From positions 40,436,954-40,500,953 of the forward strand of contig NC_052507.1 in NCBI RefSeq assembly GCF_014356525.2: DNA of 64,000 nucleotides. Direction: 5' to 3'. Every line of letters starts with the position of its first letter. Position 1 is the first letter of the stretch. The notes beneath the pieces are model-generated. The model did no database searches. It saw only the letters and a list, made by a program, of their open reading frames with translations, and was not told the DNA's origin. Shown in pieces: positions 20,615-32,012 of this stretch. The DNA comes from Nilaparvata lugens (taxonomy: Eukaryota; Arthropoda; Insecta; Hemiptera; Delphacidae). A program made the translations under genes and the position numbers.

Positions 20615-21585
20615 ATGCCTGAGTGTGGAGATAGAAATTGTAAAAATGACGAGGAAATTATTGGTGATGATTGCATTCGTTGCGATGGCTGTAATTCAGT
20701 TTACCATTATAGCTGTGCTGGGGTCGCAAGAAAAACCCAACAACGAAAAACACAGGAGAAGAGGAATGAATGGCGCTGCCCTCAACGTTGTCGTGCTGCT
20801 AGGGAGGTAACTGGTGACAATAGAGATACTGAAAGTGTGGTAAGTGATGATCTAGACTTCGATTTAGACTCAATTACAAAAACAATCTCTAATCCAGAAC
20901 TGAAACTGGTTTTCACGTGTCTTATGAAGAAAATTACAACTTTACACGATTCCGTGAAATTCATGAGTAATAGCTTCGACGAAGTTCTATCACGTGTAAA
21001 AGGAAATGATAGTAAAATAGCATCTTTGGAAAAACGTTTAGTTATAAAAGACAAGAAAATCGAGGATCTGGAATACAAATTGAACTCTATTGAACAATAC
21101 GGTCGTAGAAATAATATAGAAATCTTTGGACTTGAAGAAAATCAGGATGAGAATGTTTATGAGCTAGTGACAAAAACTGTTGAAAAAATTGTACCTGAGT
21201 TTGTGATAGGAGATATTGATATTGCGCACCGTTTACCGACTAGAAATAAGAAACAAGAAAATTCTATCATTGTCGTTCTGAAAAGTAGGAATTTGAAGGA
21301 AAAAATTGTAAGTTCTGCTCGAAAGGGCCCTAAAATTAAGCTCAGATAATTTCCTCCTGTTCTAAGAATGATCAATTGGTGTTTGTATCTGAAAATCTTT
21401 CCGCCTATTTTAAAAACCTAAAGTGGCTGACCAAGCAGCAAGCTGTTAAGAATGGATACAAATATGTATGGTACAGAAATGGAAAGATTCTAGTTCGTAA
21501 GAATGAAAAGGAACCTGTCATTGAGATATTGAGGGATAATGAATTATTTCAGAAGCATTGTTCAGATATGCATTTTCATTTTTGA
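20615..21585 (+). pseudogene. LINE-C ORF1: PHD-like finger, coiled coil, RNA-binding domain
   Basis: I start at ATG 20615 because the preceding in-frame residues are hydrophobic leader sequence and the Cys-rich domain follows at once. Residues 4-60: a Cys/His pattern (Cys-Ile-Arg-Cys-Asp-Gly-Cys...Tyr-His-Tyr-Ser-Cys...Trp-Arg-Cys-Pro) typical of PHD fingers in CR1-like ORF1. About 120-200: a heptad-like Leu/Ile pattern, a likely coiled coil. Then Gln-Tyr-Gly-Arg-Arg-Asn-Asn-Ile-Glu and Asp-Ile-Ala-His-Arg, the RRM-like part of Transposase_22-type ORF1. After the frameshift near 21345, 21376-21585 gives the C-terminal domain (Gly-Tyr-Lys-Tyr-Val-Trp-Tyr-Arg-Asn-Gly-Lys). ORF1 proteins bind the element's RNA as trimers. 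Confidence 0.85.
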
Positions 21586-21588
21586 TTC

Positions 21589-24500
21589 GTGCCAATGTTT
21601 GATCATGAAGGAGACGAATCAGTTCATGATTTGTTTACTCAAAATTTTGCAAATGAATTGAATCCAGACTCAGATTCATTTGTTGAAGAGAGTATTTTCC
21701 ATGATGTTACTGAGCTCGAATTGTTTGTACCTCTTTCTTCTTCTTTAGGGACCAATAGACATAATATGAATGGTGTCAAATCCAACTTCAATTCACTTAC
21801 TCTCAATATTAGAAAAATCCAGTTGCACTTTGATGAATTCATACTAGCTTATGATAAATTTATTCAATCACTTGACTTGATATTTTTTACAGACATCTCA
21901 CCTGATGGATCATTTCAAAATTGAGGGTTTCAATAAGCATTTCTGGTTGCGAGAAAATAGAGGTGGTGGTGGTGGTGGTGGTGTTTGTATGTTTCTAAGA
22001 GATTGTTTTATTTTTGAAAGGATAGATTATAATTTTGTTACTTTTGAAAATGTTCAAGGATTTATACGTTCTAGTATTAATGCAAATTTCAAAACTTATT
22101 TCTTGGGTATTTATCGCCCTCCTAATTTATCTAAGTCTAATTTTATCAAAGAGCTCAATGAAAATATTAATAAAGTACCCATTGATTGTAAATTCTTGTT
22201 GTCAGGTGATATCAACCTCAATTTGAATGAGGATAGGTCTTCTATTATAAAAGAATACTTAGATACGCTCTATTCCATGGGATTTGTTAGAGGTATTTGG
22301 AGTAATACAAGAGAGGTTTTCCTGCAGGGAGTACCGGTTAGATCTTGTTTAGATCATTATTTTGTTCGATGGATGAAGTATGATGAACCAATCTATACTG
22401 GTGTAGTAAAAAGTAGAATAAGTGATCATTTTTCTGTTTTATGTTCATGTCCAATAGATCAAAATTTTAGTGTGAATTTAACTATTGGGAGTGATTATAA
22501 ATATATTCACTTAAAAAATAGAATAAATCGTTACCTCAGCGATCTTGATGTTAATAGCATTTTAAGTTTGAATAGCTGTGATGAGCTCTATAATGAGTTA
22601 TGCCGAGTCTATGACTTGGGATATGAAAAATCAAAAATAAAAGTTAAAAACAAATCTCAAGTTAAACTTGAAAAGAATTGGATGACTCTAGAGTTGCATA
22701 GGAGATTGAAAGAAAGGGATAATTTGTATAGACACTCTGGTACACCAGAGGGCTTGGAAGCATATAAGAAATATCGTAACAAATTAAATAAAGATATTAA
22801 AAAGGCAAAGTGTAATTTTCTAAAAAATGAATTAGAGACGAACATTAATAGCATAAAAAATACTTGGTCATTAATCAACGTTGCCATGGGTAGACAAGAA
22901 AAGTTGTCAGTTGATGATAATATAATGAAACACATAGTGGTTGGTGATAGGCAGGTTGAGGAGGTTGTGGACCATTTCTGCAGTGAATTCACAGAAGGTG
23001 TTAGAGCTGCAAAACATGAGTGTAATATTACTACTTATTTAGAAAATGATAATGATACCAATGTTAATTTCCCTAGCTTTGACTTACCTGATGCAGATGA
23101 ATTAAAAATAGGTAATATCATCAGAAGTATGAGTTCAAATAAATCTCCAGGGATTGATAATATTTTGATGTCTGATATAAAAAATCACAGTATCAAGTTC
23201 ATACCAATTATCACAAGATTTATCAATTTATCATTAGAGGAAGGTAAAGTTCCAAATAAATTGAAAACTTCCATAATAAAACCGATTTTCAAAAATGGAT
23301 CCAGATCAGAAATTTCTAACTATCGGCCTATTTCAATACTTTCTTCACCTGATAAGATAGTTGAAAAGTATATTTGTAATGAATTAGTTATGCATTTAAA
23401 AAATCACAATTTAATCCCTTCAGCTCAATTTGGATTCCAACGCGACAAATCAACTGGTCAGCTTTTATCCCAATTATGTAACTATATAAATAATAAATTA
23501 AATAAGAATTACCATGTTTTAATATTATTTCTGGATTTCAAGAAAGCGTTTGACACCTAATCTTTTCATAAAATTGTACAGTCCATGAGTGAAATTGGTT
23601 TGTCAAGACGAGGTATTAACTGGTTGATAGATTATTTGAATAACCAAAAGGTTACTGTTAAAGTAGGAAAATCCTACAGTCGCCATGAATTTGTCACCTC
23701 TGGTGTGCCACAAGGTTCCAATCTTGGACCATTGCTTTATCTGGTGTCAGTAATCACAATGGTTGGTGTTTCAAAGGAAACTAAAATATTTCAGTATGCT
23801 GATGACACAGTTATGGTAGCCAGCCACACAAGTTTTGATGAAGCAAGAATATTGCTACAAAGAGACTTTGATAGAATGCAAAGATGGATCCATGATAATG
23901 GCTTGACTTTGAATTTTAAAAAAACCACTTGTATGCATATGAGACCGCCACGTCAAACCTCAAAGTCCACTAATATTACTATGCATTCCTTAAATTGTCT
24001 ACATGAGAATAACTTTGGAACTCCTTGTACTTGTAATGAAAAGGTCAAACAAGCTACAATTCAAAAGTATCTTGGTATTTTCATTGATGATTGTTTAAAG
24101 TGGGGTCCTCACATTGATAGTGTATGCCAGTGTCTTTGCTCACGTCTATTTGGTTTATATAACTTACAGCGATCTGTCTCAAAGAAGACATTGATAGTTG
24201 TTTATAAAGCCCTAGCTGAATCCGTAGTAAGATATGGTGTCAATGTTTGGGGTAATGCAAGTGGCTATGAAATTGATAGAGTTAAGAGATTACAAAATTC
24301 CTTGCTGAAAATAGTTCATTCGAAACAAGAGAGTTACCCTAAGCCAAATTTGTTTAAAAAATATAGCATTCTTCCTGTAAACGAGCTTTTCAGATATGAT
24401 ATCTTATTAAATAATTATTTTTCTAATAACTATAAAATGTCAAGTAGAATTTTGCATGAGCGAAGACAAGGTGCTGCTTATAAGAGGTTTATTGTCACAC

Positions 24501-24906
24501 TTTTTTCTATGTATTTTAACACGACATGCAGTCAATTATTGAGTAAATATTAAAAACTTTTACTTACTGACTGGAGTACTTTCTGATTGAAAATGATTGC
24601 CAAGCAATTGAAAGTACTCCAGTCAGTAAGTAAAAGTTTTTAATATTTACTCAATAATTGACTGCATGTCGTGTTAAAATACATAGAAAAAAGTGTGTTT
24701 ATACAAAGCAGCTCGGAATGGATCAAGAAATCATCAGGTTTATTGTGCCCGAATACAATAATTATCATGGTAAATGTGAACTTAGTTATGTTGTACCAAC
24801 TATTTTCAATGAGTTGCCAGATGATTTAATTGGTCTGGATAGAATTTCAATTGTTAAGAATAAGATGAAACACTTTCTGTTAAATAATTTGAGTGAATTT
24901 GAATGA
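21589..24906 (+). pseudogene. LINE-C ORF2: endonuclease and reverse transcriptase
   Basis: Pieces: 21589-21924 (endonuclease start, decayed), 21905-23560 and 23585-24553 (one frame, interrupted by TAA at 23558), 24658-24906 (C-terminus). Endonuclease: a Gly run at 21961, Gly-Ile-Tyr-Arg-Pro-Pro, Ser-Gly-Asp-Ile-Asn-Leu-Asn, Ser-Asp-His-Phe. RT: Asn-Tyr-Arg-Pro-Ile-Ser-Ile-Leu, Gln-Phe-Gly-Phe-Gln, Phe-Leu-Asp-Phe-Lys-Lys-Ala-Phe-Asp-Thr (stop next), Gly-Val-Pro-Gln-Gly-Ser-Asn-Leu-Gly-Pro, Gln-Tyr-Ala-Asp-Asp-Thr, Lys-Tyr-Leu-Gly-Ile-Phe. The C-terminal 82 codons contain Ser-Tyr-Val-Val-Pro-Thr-Ile-Phe-Asn-Glu-Leu-Pro, the usual end block. A palindrome separates this from the RT frame. Confidence 0.9.
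24496..24697. repeat. 88-bp perfect palindrome (arms 24496-24583 and 24610-24697, 26-bp loop)
   Basis: I checked the two arms base by base and found no mismatch. The bases just outside and inside the arms do not pair. It lies inside LINE-C ORF2 and terminates the upstream frame at 24553. It looks like a local inverted duplication, not a transposon end. Confidence 0.95.
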
Positions 24907-25424
24907 TCTTCATAAATTCTTTCTTTTTTTTATATTATATTTTTTCTTGTGTATTATTGTTTGTGATAAGCAACAACTGAAATCCCATTGTTTTATTATT
25001 TTATTGCTACACAATACAATTAAATGAATTATTATCAATGTATCAATTAATTTTTTTTTCTACCCAAGATTGACAACTATTTCTCTTTTGATATGATTTA
25101 AATTGAAAATTATTATTTTGGGATCACTGCTTGATTATATCAATGTACTATTTCTATGGTTCTTTTTAATATAATGTAAAACTTGACTCCTCCAGTCAAA
25201 CCTTCTTTAGAAGGTTTTGGAGAATTTATAATTCGTCTGGTTTATAATATTTGAAATGTTCTACTGAAAGGGAATCTTCTTATCTTTTGTCATTCTTGCT
25301 TTTTTTTATTATTCTTCATTTGTAAGATTTCTTTTTATAAGTGTATTTTTCATTTTTGTTTGTTATATTTTCTATAATAAACTCCCTTCTTCTGAGGGTA
25401 CCAGGACAAAGGAAAAAGGAAAGG

Positions 25425-25425
<1 letters not shown>

Positions 25426-25467
<42 letters not shown>
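25426..25467 (+). repeat. (ATT)n tail of LINE-C
   Basis: Fourteen ATT units after a purine-rich stretch (GGAAAAAGGAAAGG); LINE 3' end. Confidence 0.85.
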
Positions 25468-25479
<12 letters not shown>

Positions 25480-25616
25480 CTGACAGAAAGACTGGAGAGC
25501 ATGGTCATTAGTCATGTGACAGGAGGAGTGAGGGTCATTGAAAATGTCCATGTTAAATAAGTCATGTCTAAACGGAGAAGGTGGAGTGAGAGTTGTTGAA
25601 AATATCTATCTTCAAT

Positions 25617-25800
25617 GCCATTTTGATCTAGAGCAACATGGCCATGTTGATCTACAGTCTCCCATGGACATCTTGATCTAGTAGGTCTACCATGGACATA
25701 TTGATCTGGTGTGATAGGTCTCCATGACCATCTTAGTGTAGAGTGACAGGTCCTGCATGACCATCTTGAGCTAGAGTGATAGGTCCCCCCATTGACACCC
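25617..25800. repeat. Degenerate minisatellite, about six units of 25-35 bp
   Basis: Units share a core like CCATGGACATCTTGATCTAG followed by a variable GTGATAGGTCT-like part. Unit boundaries drift and units diverge, so this is an old array. Short frames over it are repeat artefacts. Confidence 0.7.
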
Positions 25801-25830
25801 CTAATGCTGGTGGGCATGGCCATTAGTCAT

Positions 25831-25895
25831 GTGACTGAACAGTGAATGAACAGTGACTGAACAGTGACTGAACAGTAATTGAACACTGACTGAAT
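25831..25895. repeat. Tandem repeat of 11-12 bp (GTGACTGAACA)
   Basis: Five or six imperfect copies in a row, shortly after the 25617-25800 array. Confidence 0.85.
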
Positions 25896-26319
25896 ACTAT
25901 GGAATGCTATTATGTTAAATATAACTAGGAAAAAATATCCTTGTGATATAATGGTTTGTTCACATTCTAGGATTCATATCTTAGACTCTTGAAAGCATAC
26001 CTGCTACCCATTACACAGCAGAGGATATCTCATTACTGTTTGGATATTCAAGCTCCTTCTATATTCTATAGAATGATCACTTCTTCTTACATTACTAAAT
26101 GTAGGTAAAGAGGATTTGAGGGATAAAAATCAGCAATTTATTGCTACTTTCATTGAATATTTATATACGATTTTATTGAGGATCAAAATGGCGGCCATGT
26201 GTCCTAGGAGACTTTTCCACAGTGTGTGTGTGGCTGTGTGCTGAAACACCCGGTTCTAGAACTGAACAGATGTGTCTTGTATGGCTCTTGACTGAACACT
26301 GATGGCCCCCCCCCACTGT
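25896..26319. other. No gene seen
   Basis: AT-rich sequence with a short TG-rich run near 26222-26240 and a C run at 26306-26314. No coding signal or known repeat recognised. Confidence 0.5.
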
Positions 26320-26632
26320 TGTGAACACTATATATACACACTCCAGAGTGGGTGGGAGACCTTCTGATTTATTTTTATTTATTTTTGAATTTTCATTATT
26401 AATTTTTTTCCATTTTTTTTATTTTTGTTTTTTCAATATTAATTTTTTTTCAATGTTTTTTCCGAGTTGTTTTTTCTCTAAGTTTTCGATAATTTGACCT
26501 TGAGCTTGACCTTGACCTTGACCTTGACCTTAGGTTAGGTTAGGTTAGGTTAGGTTGGATTTTTTAGGTTAGGTTAGGTTAGGTGGGGAAGTCTGGCACA
26601 TGTTGTCCCAGACTTCCCCTTTTATATCTACT
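26320..26632 (-). repeat. Composite TTAGG repeat, full copy in inverted orientation
   Basis: Order on the + strand: GTGAACACTATATATAC block, T-rich tract, GACCTT units (26496-26529), TTAGG units (26530-26584, one interruption), a perfect 12-bp-stem hairpin (26585-26619; GGGGAAGTCTGG against CCAGACTTCCCC), and a TATATCTAC end. It is the reverse complement of 9488-9632 joined to 19389-19588. There is no coding capacity, so it is probably a non-autonomous interspersed repeat that carries telomere-like units. Confidence 0.85.
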
Positions 26633-26894
26633 TTTCTTATAATTTGCTACTTGAAAAATTCAGTTTCATACTATAACTGTTGTTTCGTATATACTGGTTC
26701 TTCAAATTTAAATATTTCAAACTACAAGTTTCAAATGCTCTGAAGTGGACTGTATAAAACGAATCAAATCTTTGAGTTGAATAATATATCCATTCAGGAA
26801 AACTACATACAGAGAACATAGAAAATCAGAAAACGTACTCACCAAATCCCAAATCCAACATGTCACGAATCGAATTGCTCAATCTACTTATATT

Positions 26895-27410
26895 TGAGGT
26901 AAAAGGTGGACAGTTGGATAGGATAGATGATAGGAAAAGATAGGTGAAATAATGCAAACCGATTTATCCGAAATGCGATTCTTACAGTTGGTTCCTTACT
27001 GTTTCCCTGCTCTAAGATGAAGTTTACTGTCTGGATATATAGCACAATGACTTGACTATTGATAAAAGCAAAACTAAAATTTGAGTTCTGGCATTCACTT
27101 TTCACTAATACGAAACGTGAATAACTTTTCACAAAAATACAATATTTATGTACATAAATAAAGGTATAGGCCGAATTTCCTGTAATATGAAACAACACGA
27201 ATATTTAGGCAGATTCAGGACGAATTTCCTGAATCTTAAAGCCTCGAGAGCGAGTAGATAGCTGTACGAAAGCTAAATTCACACTGACTGGCAAACTATC
27301 CAGTGCGTGGAATGATAAATTGATGAGTAATGGATATTATAAAATCATAGAACTCTCCTGCCATCTAGCGGTCAATGAGCGAATGAATACAATTTCAAAG
27401 GTCCTCAACA
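26895..27410 (-). repeat. BEL 3' LTR
   Basis: Matches 41690-42236 with several small indels (516 against 547 bp). The coding-strand start is TGTTGAGG next to the G15 polypurine tract. The left limit is set where similarity stops. Confidence 0.85.
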
Positions 27411-27425
27411 CCCCCCCCCCCCCCC
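27411..27425 (-). promoter_or_regulatory. BEL polypurine tract (C15 on + strand)
   Basis: Fifteen uninterrupted C on the + strand, immediately inside the 3' LTR. It would prime plus-strand DNA synthesis. Confidence 0.75.
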
Positions 27426-27489
27426 GACTGAAAAGCAATTTTCAGACTAACTCGAAAAACAAAAAATAAATATATATATAACAAAAGTT

Positions 27490-29632
27490 TGTAATGGTCC
27501 CATTACAAGGTAGTTGATTTATTTAAAGTTCCCGCTGAAGCCATCTGGTTTTTCTCCCTTTTACTCTTTGTGGGAAATTTTCTTTAAATTTGTTGCCAGT
27601 CTGCCTTGCCGACTGCTTTGGTTGGTAGTTGAGGTTTCGCTCCAACTAAATTAACCTATCAAATCCTTTGTTTCAACTGTTTTCTTGCCCATCATTTGAT
27701 TGGTAAATAAATTCCCTTTTACTGCTTTAATCCAATAAAGTTTGGTTTAACAAAGTTGTAGAGGGCGCTGGCTGTCTCCCTTCCAGGCGTCTAGGAAGCT
27801 CTGCTCCTTGTTTAGGCTTCTGTTTTGGCTTGTTTTTTTAATTCTAACCAATGTAGCTATGTTGTGTTGTTTAAGAACAGTTTTTCTTTCTTTTAGCATT
27901 TAAATTTTTGGCATTTTAACATGCCTATTTCTTTTACCTAATTATCTCGTTCACCTAGCTATTAATTGATGTCTCATTTGAGTAAATTCACCTTTTGGCA
28001 AACGTTTGACGCTTGACCAAGCCAAGCTTACCAAACGCGTCTGTTACTTGTTTATTAAATCCGCAAAAGGTATGTACTAGCATAAGTATTTAATTATTAT
28101 TTGTAATAATTATACCAAAATGGGAACATTGATTTCCATAGACTCAAAACTAGTAGTAATAAGAAGTAATAAGGTACTCATAATAAGTAGTAATAAGGTT
28201 GCATCTTCTATGTACGACAGGTTAGATTGTAAGTTTGCTGGTTAGATCGTGTAATTAAGTGATCCTATGGATTCTCTGGACGAGAATAACAAATTTACTA
28301 CTAGAATAGGAAGTCAGGATGCAGAAATATTACTTTGTTTTCTGTTAAACGTTATTTCATTTAAACATCGATAATTACTTCTGTTCAAAGTGGGGAGAGC
28401 TAATCTCCATAAATTTCAGATGACAATTATTCCAATAGTTATGTTAATAAAGAAATATTATAATTTTGATATTCCACTATTATTTGCCGTAGTACTAGTT
28501 GATTATAATTCAAGAGTGGCCAATACATAGCATGTAGGCTCCATGCTTAAGATAGAAATAACCGAAATGATTGTTATACAGTAGGTTAGGTGCGCAAAGC
28601 ATAGATTTGTTGCATAATTCGAAACTCTTTTTTGAACTCCTTAAAATTATTCCAATTGAAAATATTTGTTTTTGAATTCCTATTGTTAGAGGAGTAGAAA
28701 CTATTGTAGATTGTTTATTATTTTAAGCGGTCCACGACATGGGGATTCACGATCTCGGCGTACTGTCCGACACTCCACGAGCTGGGCGACATTCTGATTC
28801 TGACGTCACGGACGATCTGTTGGACCACGGCTGTACAATGGCATAACCATCTAATTTTGCCGAATGCTGTTGAACTACCAGAGTTTGTTACTCCCAATTG
28901 GAAAGTTCGCCGAATCGAGGTAACACATCTCCAATTTTTCTACCAACCTGGAACAATCGGCGAATAGTGGGGGAAGTTATTCGTTTATCCTTGTCAGGTT
29001 GGGAATATAATAGTTTGTTCTCGATAATGAATTATTGTATTCCTTTCACTGTCCGTGTTGAGTCGGAAATGATCGAGCAGTGTATTTGAGGAACACTTGA
29101 CCGCAACACTACTGGGGTGATGTTAGATGAACGAATTGGACTGCAACCTAATCAGAGATTCACTGATTTGTATTTGAATCTTAGGTAATCCAAGTATCCC
29201 TTGAATAGTAATTTCTTTTATCTTTTATTTTTGAACTTGCATTAATTTTTTTTATTGGATATTGAGTAATACTTGGGTGGACTTGCTTATTATCTGTTTT
29301 GGATTATTTTCCTTGTATTCAAGATCAATGTTGATCTTTTGGGGATTTCAGTTACGTACTGGGTATCCTTGGATCGCCTAGATTCTTTCCTTTTGAGATT
29401 GTCATTTTCAGGTTTGGAAAATTATTAAGTAGTGGTCAACGACTGTTGAAAATCATGTATTGTCTTGTTCATAATTATTTTTTTTAATATATTGGTAATT
29501 TATCCACCAAATAAGCGTCAGTGTATTTTAGATTGATTAGACCCCTTTCCCTAGGTTAGAAGTGGTCGGGCTGGATTCTTTCAAGTGATGAATCAATAAC
29601 ACTGTTCACACAAACATTTCTTAAGTGTGACA
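27490..29632 (+). repeat. gypsy-2 5' LTR
   Basis: Starts TGTAATGGTCC and ends AAGTGTGACA. Contains a GC-richer block near 28735-28850 and a 63-codon frame (28898-29089) that is identical in both LTRs. Differences from the 3' LTR are few before 29100 and frequent after it. Confidence 0.95.
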
Positions 29633-30257
29633 GTAAGCTGCGCCGCACTCTGCTATTTTGGTAACTATACCAAATTTCCAAATTCTATATTTTTCAGACA
29701 TATCTTTTCAATATCCATATTTCCAAATTTATTACTTAATATATTTGATTGATTCATTGCTTGCCAAGCATGACAGCTTGACCGCCAGTCTGACCTGAGG
29801 AATGTGGTCAATCAATCACAGGTTAGGGTATTGTAGTCAGGTGTGGATAAATTTAAATTTCTGAGAGTGGAAATAATTTAATGCATCCATATTATCTTCA
29901 TTTAGAGTATTGAGATAGACAATCATCATTGGTTATTTAGTATGGAAGATGCTTAGCATGGAAATGTTAATAATATTGACAGTACTGTTAGTTAATGTGC
30001 CTTACAAGATCTAAAAATTTAAGATAGAATCTTATACATGATAATTTTACTTTGTCTAACTTTGTACAATGTTGCATACCTTTTGTTGGATTCTGAGTTG
30101 AGTTTGAAGTATGAATTGAATTCAAGGTATGAAGTGACTTTGAATTTGAACTTTAAAGACTTGGTCTTAAAACACAACGATTTTGAAATTTTCTTTTGCC
30201 ATTAATATTTTTATTTTCTTTTCAATTTTTTGTACTAGCTTGCTCTAGCTTGACAAG
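29633..30257 (+). other. gypsy-2 leader
   Basis: 625 bp between 5' LTR and gag ATG. TGGTAACTATACC at about 29658-29671 starts with TGG and could be the primer-binding site, but it lies some 26 bases inside the LTR edge, which is farther than usual. Confidence 0.5.
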
Positions 30258-32012
30258 ATGGAAACCAGCATCCCAAATATGTCCGGACAACCCTCAGATA
30301 CCACCCGGGAAGTAAGGGATCAGACTGTTCAGGGAACAGAATCCACAGAGTCCCCATCAAGTATGTTTTGGGAAGTAAAACATGAGATAGAGGAGAAAAT
30401 AGCTTCAGGTGGGGGAATGAGAGGTTGGTTAGCTCGAGCTATTAACCCTAATCATTTAGTAAAGTTTCAGATTCATTTTGAACTTAGAACCATGGGAATC
30501 CCCGGGGAGGAAATTGAACCTATGAGTGTAGATGATCTACGTAAGAAGTATAGAGAGGTGCGAAAAGAGCATGGGGAGGGGGAAAGACAGTTACATAGGT
30601 ATAATCACTCTGACGACTCTGCCAAGTCTGAATTAAGTCAAATAGACAATATTATAGGATGGATAGAGGGCTGGTGTGCTAGTTTAAGTGGGGACATGGA
30701 GGCCGAGAATAGGAAGGAGGTTTTCCTCAAAAGTATGTCCAATGTGTCCCACTGCACAAATAGAATTATCCACTTGTTGACATTTGCCCGTTTTGAAAAG
30801 AAAGAGAGCTTGCTTTCAGATTTGGATCAACGTATAGAAAAAATACTAGTGATAGTTACATCATTGTCAAATTGGCAACCTGGACCTCCTAGCCGCGGAG
30901 CTTCACCAGTGCCGTATTCAACAGCCATGTCATCTCCAACGGTTCCTGAGGCTTCTGCAACTACTACTACTTTAGTGCTGCCTCCAACACAAAATTTGCA
31001 GAAAGTAGGCAGACCTGAAGTTTATATTCCTGTTGAGCCAGTTGGTCGTGCTCCTCTCAGGACAAATAATCCAAGGTTGACCTTGAACATTCCGCCTGCA
31101 GGTGCACATCAATTCATGCCAGTGCAACCTAGTCAATTCAACTTTAATCCAGCAATTTCCACAGGTGTCCCTCGTTTAGACCCAAGTGCATCTTCACCTT
31201 TTGGAAGTTTGTACAACAAATTACAGAATCCAGTTGAGTCTTTATTGAAAGAGTTACCTGTCACTGATGGATTGACAGTTGAGACTTTATTGAAATTCTT
31301 GGGAGTGGCATTGAAAATTAGAAGCCAATTTGGTGTAAGTAATTTGCATTTATTTCAGCTGTTGCAACCTTTTGCGGTAGGGCCTTTAGGGGAACGTTTG
31401 AATTTTGCAATCAATTCAAACATCAGTTTTGACCAATTTCACAAAGGTATTTTACAATATTTCATTCCTCAACGCTTGTTATCGGCCATTGAGAGAGAAC
31501 GTTTTTATCGTTTACAGAGCTCACAGGAACCACTTTGCAGTTACATTGTTTCGATCAGGGAAGCTGCAAGTTTGCTCAGAATCAACTTATCTGAGGCAGA
31601 AATAGTCCACACAATTTGTTCAGGCTTGAATCCTGCGGAAAGATCTCGTCTTATTTTCCAGGAAAGACCAACCACATTTCAAGCTTTAAATGAGATGAGT
31701 GTATTATCACAGAACCTGAGTTTTGCTGACAATGAGCGAGCCTATGTGGAGAGTTCGAGAATCGGTAGCGTCAGGCAGACCTCTATGGCTTATGGACACC
31801 GGGATAGGACCTGCTATGAATGTGGAAAGAGAGGTCACATTGCTATGAACTGTAGGTCAAAATCGGCACAACAACACGCTGGTACCTCCAACAATAAGCC
31901 TGATGTCAAGCAGCCTGGACCAAGCGCAGTTGGTGGAAGTGGAAAGGTAACTTGTTTTAATTGTAAGAAGGTAGGTCACTTTGCACGTGACTGTACATCA
32001 AAGAGGTCCTGA
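30258..32012 (+). CDS. gypsy-2 gag
   Basis: 584 codons. The start ATG 30258 has a good context (AAGATGG). N-terminal half: charged and helical. Middle (about 200-330): Pro/Ser/Thr-rich linker. About 350-470: capsid-like region shared with gypsy-1 (Phe-Ala-Val-Gly-Pro-Leu-Gly, Phe-Asp-Gln-Phe-His-Lys, Arg-Phe-Tyr-Arg-Leu-Gln). Two CCHC knuckles: CYECGKRGHIAMNC at 519 and CFNCKKVGHFARDC at 566, for RNA packaging. It ends in TGA followed by CTAG; the same frame continues into protease, so a gag-protease fusion by readthrough is plausible. Gag assembles the cytoplasmic particle. Confidence 0.95.
   Translation: METSIPNMSGQPSDTTREVRDQTVQGTESTESPSSMFWEVKHEIEEKIASGGGMRGWLARAINPNHLVKFQIHFELRTMGIPGEEIEPMSVDDLRKKYREVRKEHGEGERQLHRYNHSDDSAKSELSQIDNIIGWIEGWCASLSGDMEAENRKEVFLKSMSNVSHCTNRIIHLLTFARFEKKESLLSDLDQRIEKILVIVTSLSNWQPGPPSRGASPVPYSTAMSSPTVPEASATTTTLVLPPTQNLQKVGRPEVYIPVEPVGRAPLRTNNPRLTLNIPPAGAHQFMPVQPSQFNFNPAISTGVPRLDPSASSPFGSLYNKLQNPVESLLKELPVTDGLTVETLLKFLGVALKIRSQFGVSNLHLFQLLQPFAVGPLGERLNFAINSNISFDQFHKGILQYFIPQRLLSAIERERFYRLQSSQEPLCSYIVSIREAASLLRINLSEAEIVHTICSGLNPAERSRLIFQERPTTFQALNEMSVLSQNLSFADNERAYVESSRIGSVRQTSMAYGHRDRTCYECGKRGHIAMNCRSKSAQQHAGTSNNKPDVKQPGPSAVGGSGKVTCFNCKKVGHFARDCTSKRS

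Larger units (their letters stand above)
20424..25468 (+). mobile_element. LINE-C, near full-length two-ORF non-LTR retrotransposon
   Basis: About 5 kb, plus strand: 5' leader (20424-20614), ORF1 with a PHD-like finger, ORF2 with EN and RT, 3' UTR (24907-25425), and an (ATT)n tail. Each ORF is broken: a frameshift in ORF1 near 21345, a frameshift near 21900 and a TAA at 23558 in ORF2, plus an inverted duplication at 24496-24697. The ORF1 architecture points to CR1-group elements. Confidence 0.88.

Noticed and set aside
25512..25823. 103-codon ORF on the minus strand
   Set aside because: It reads across a minisatellite.
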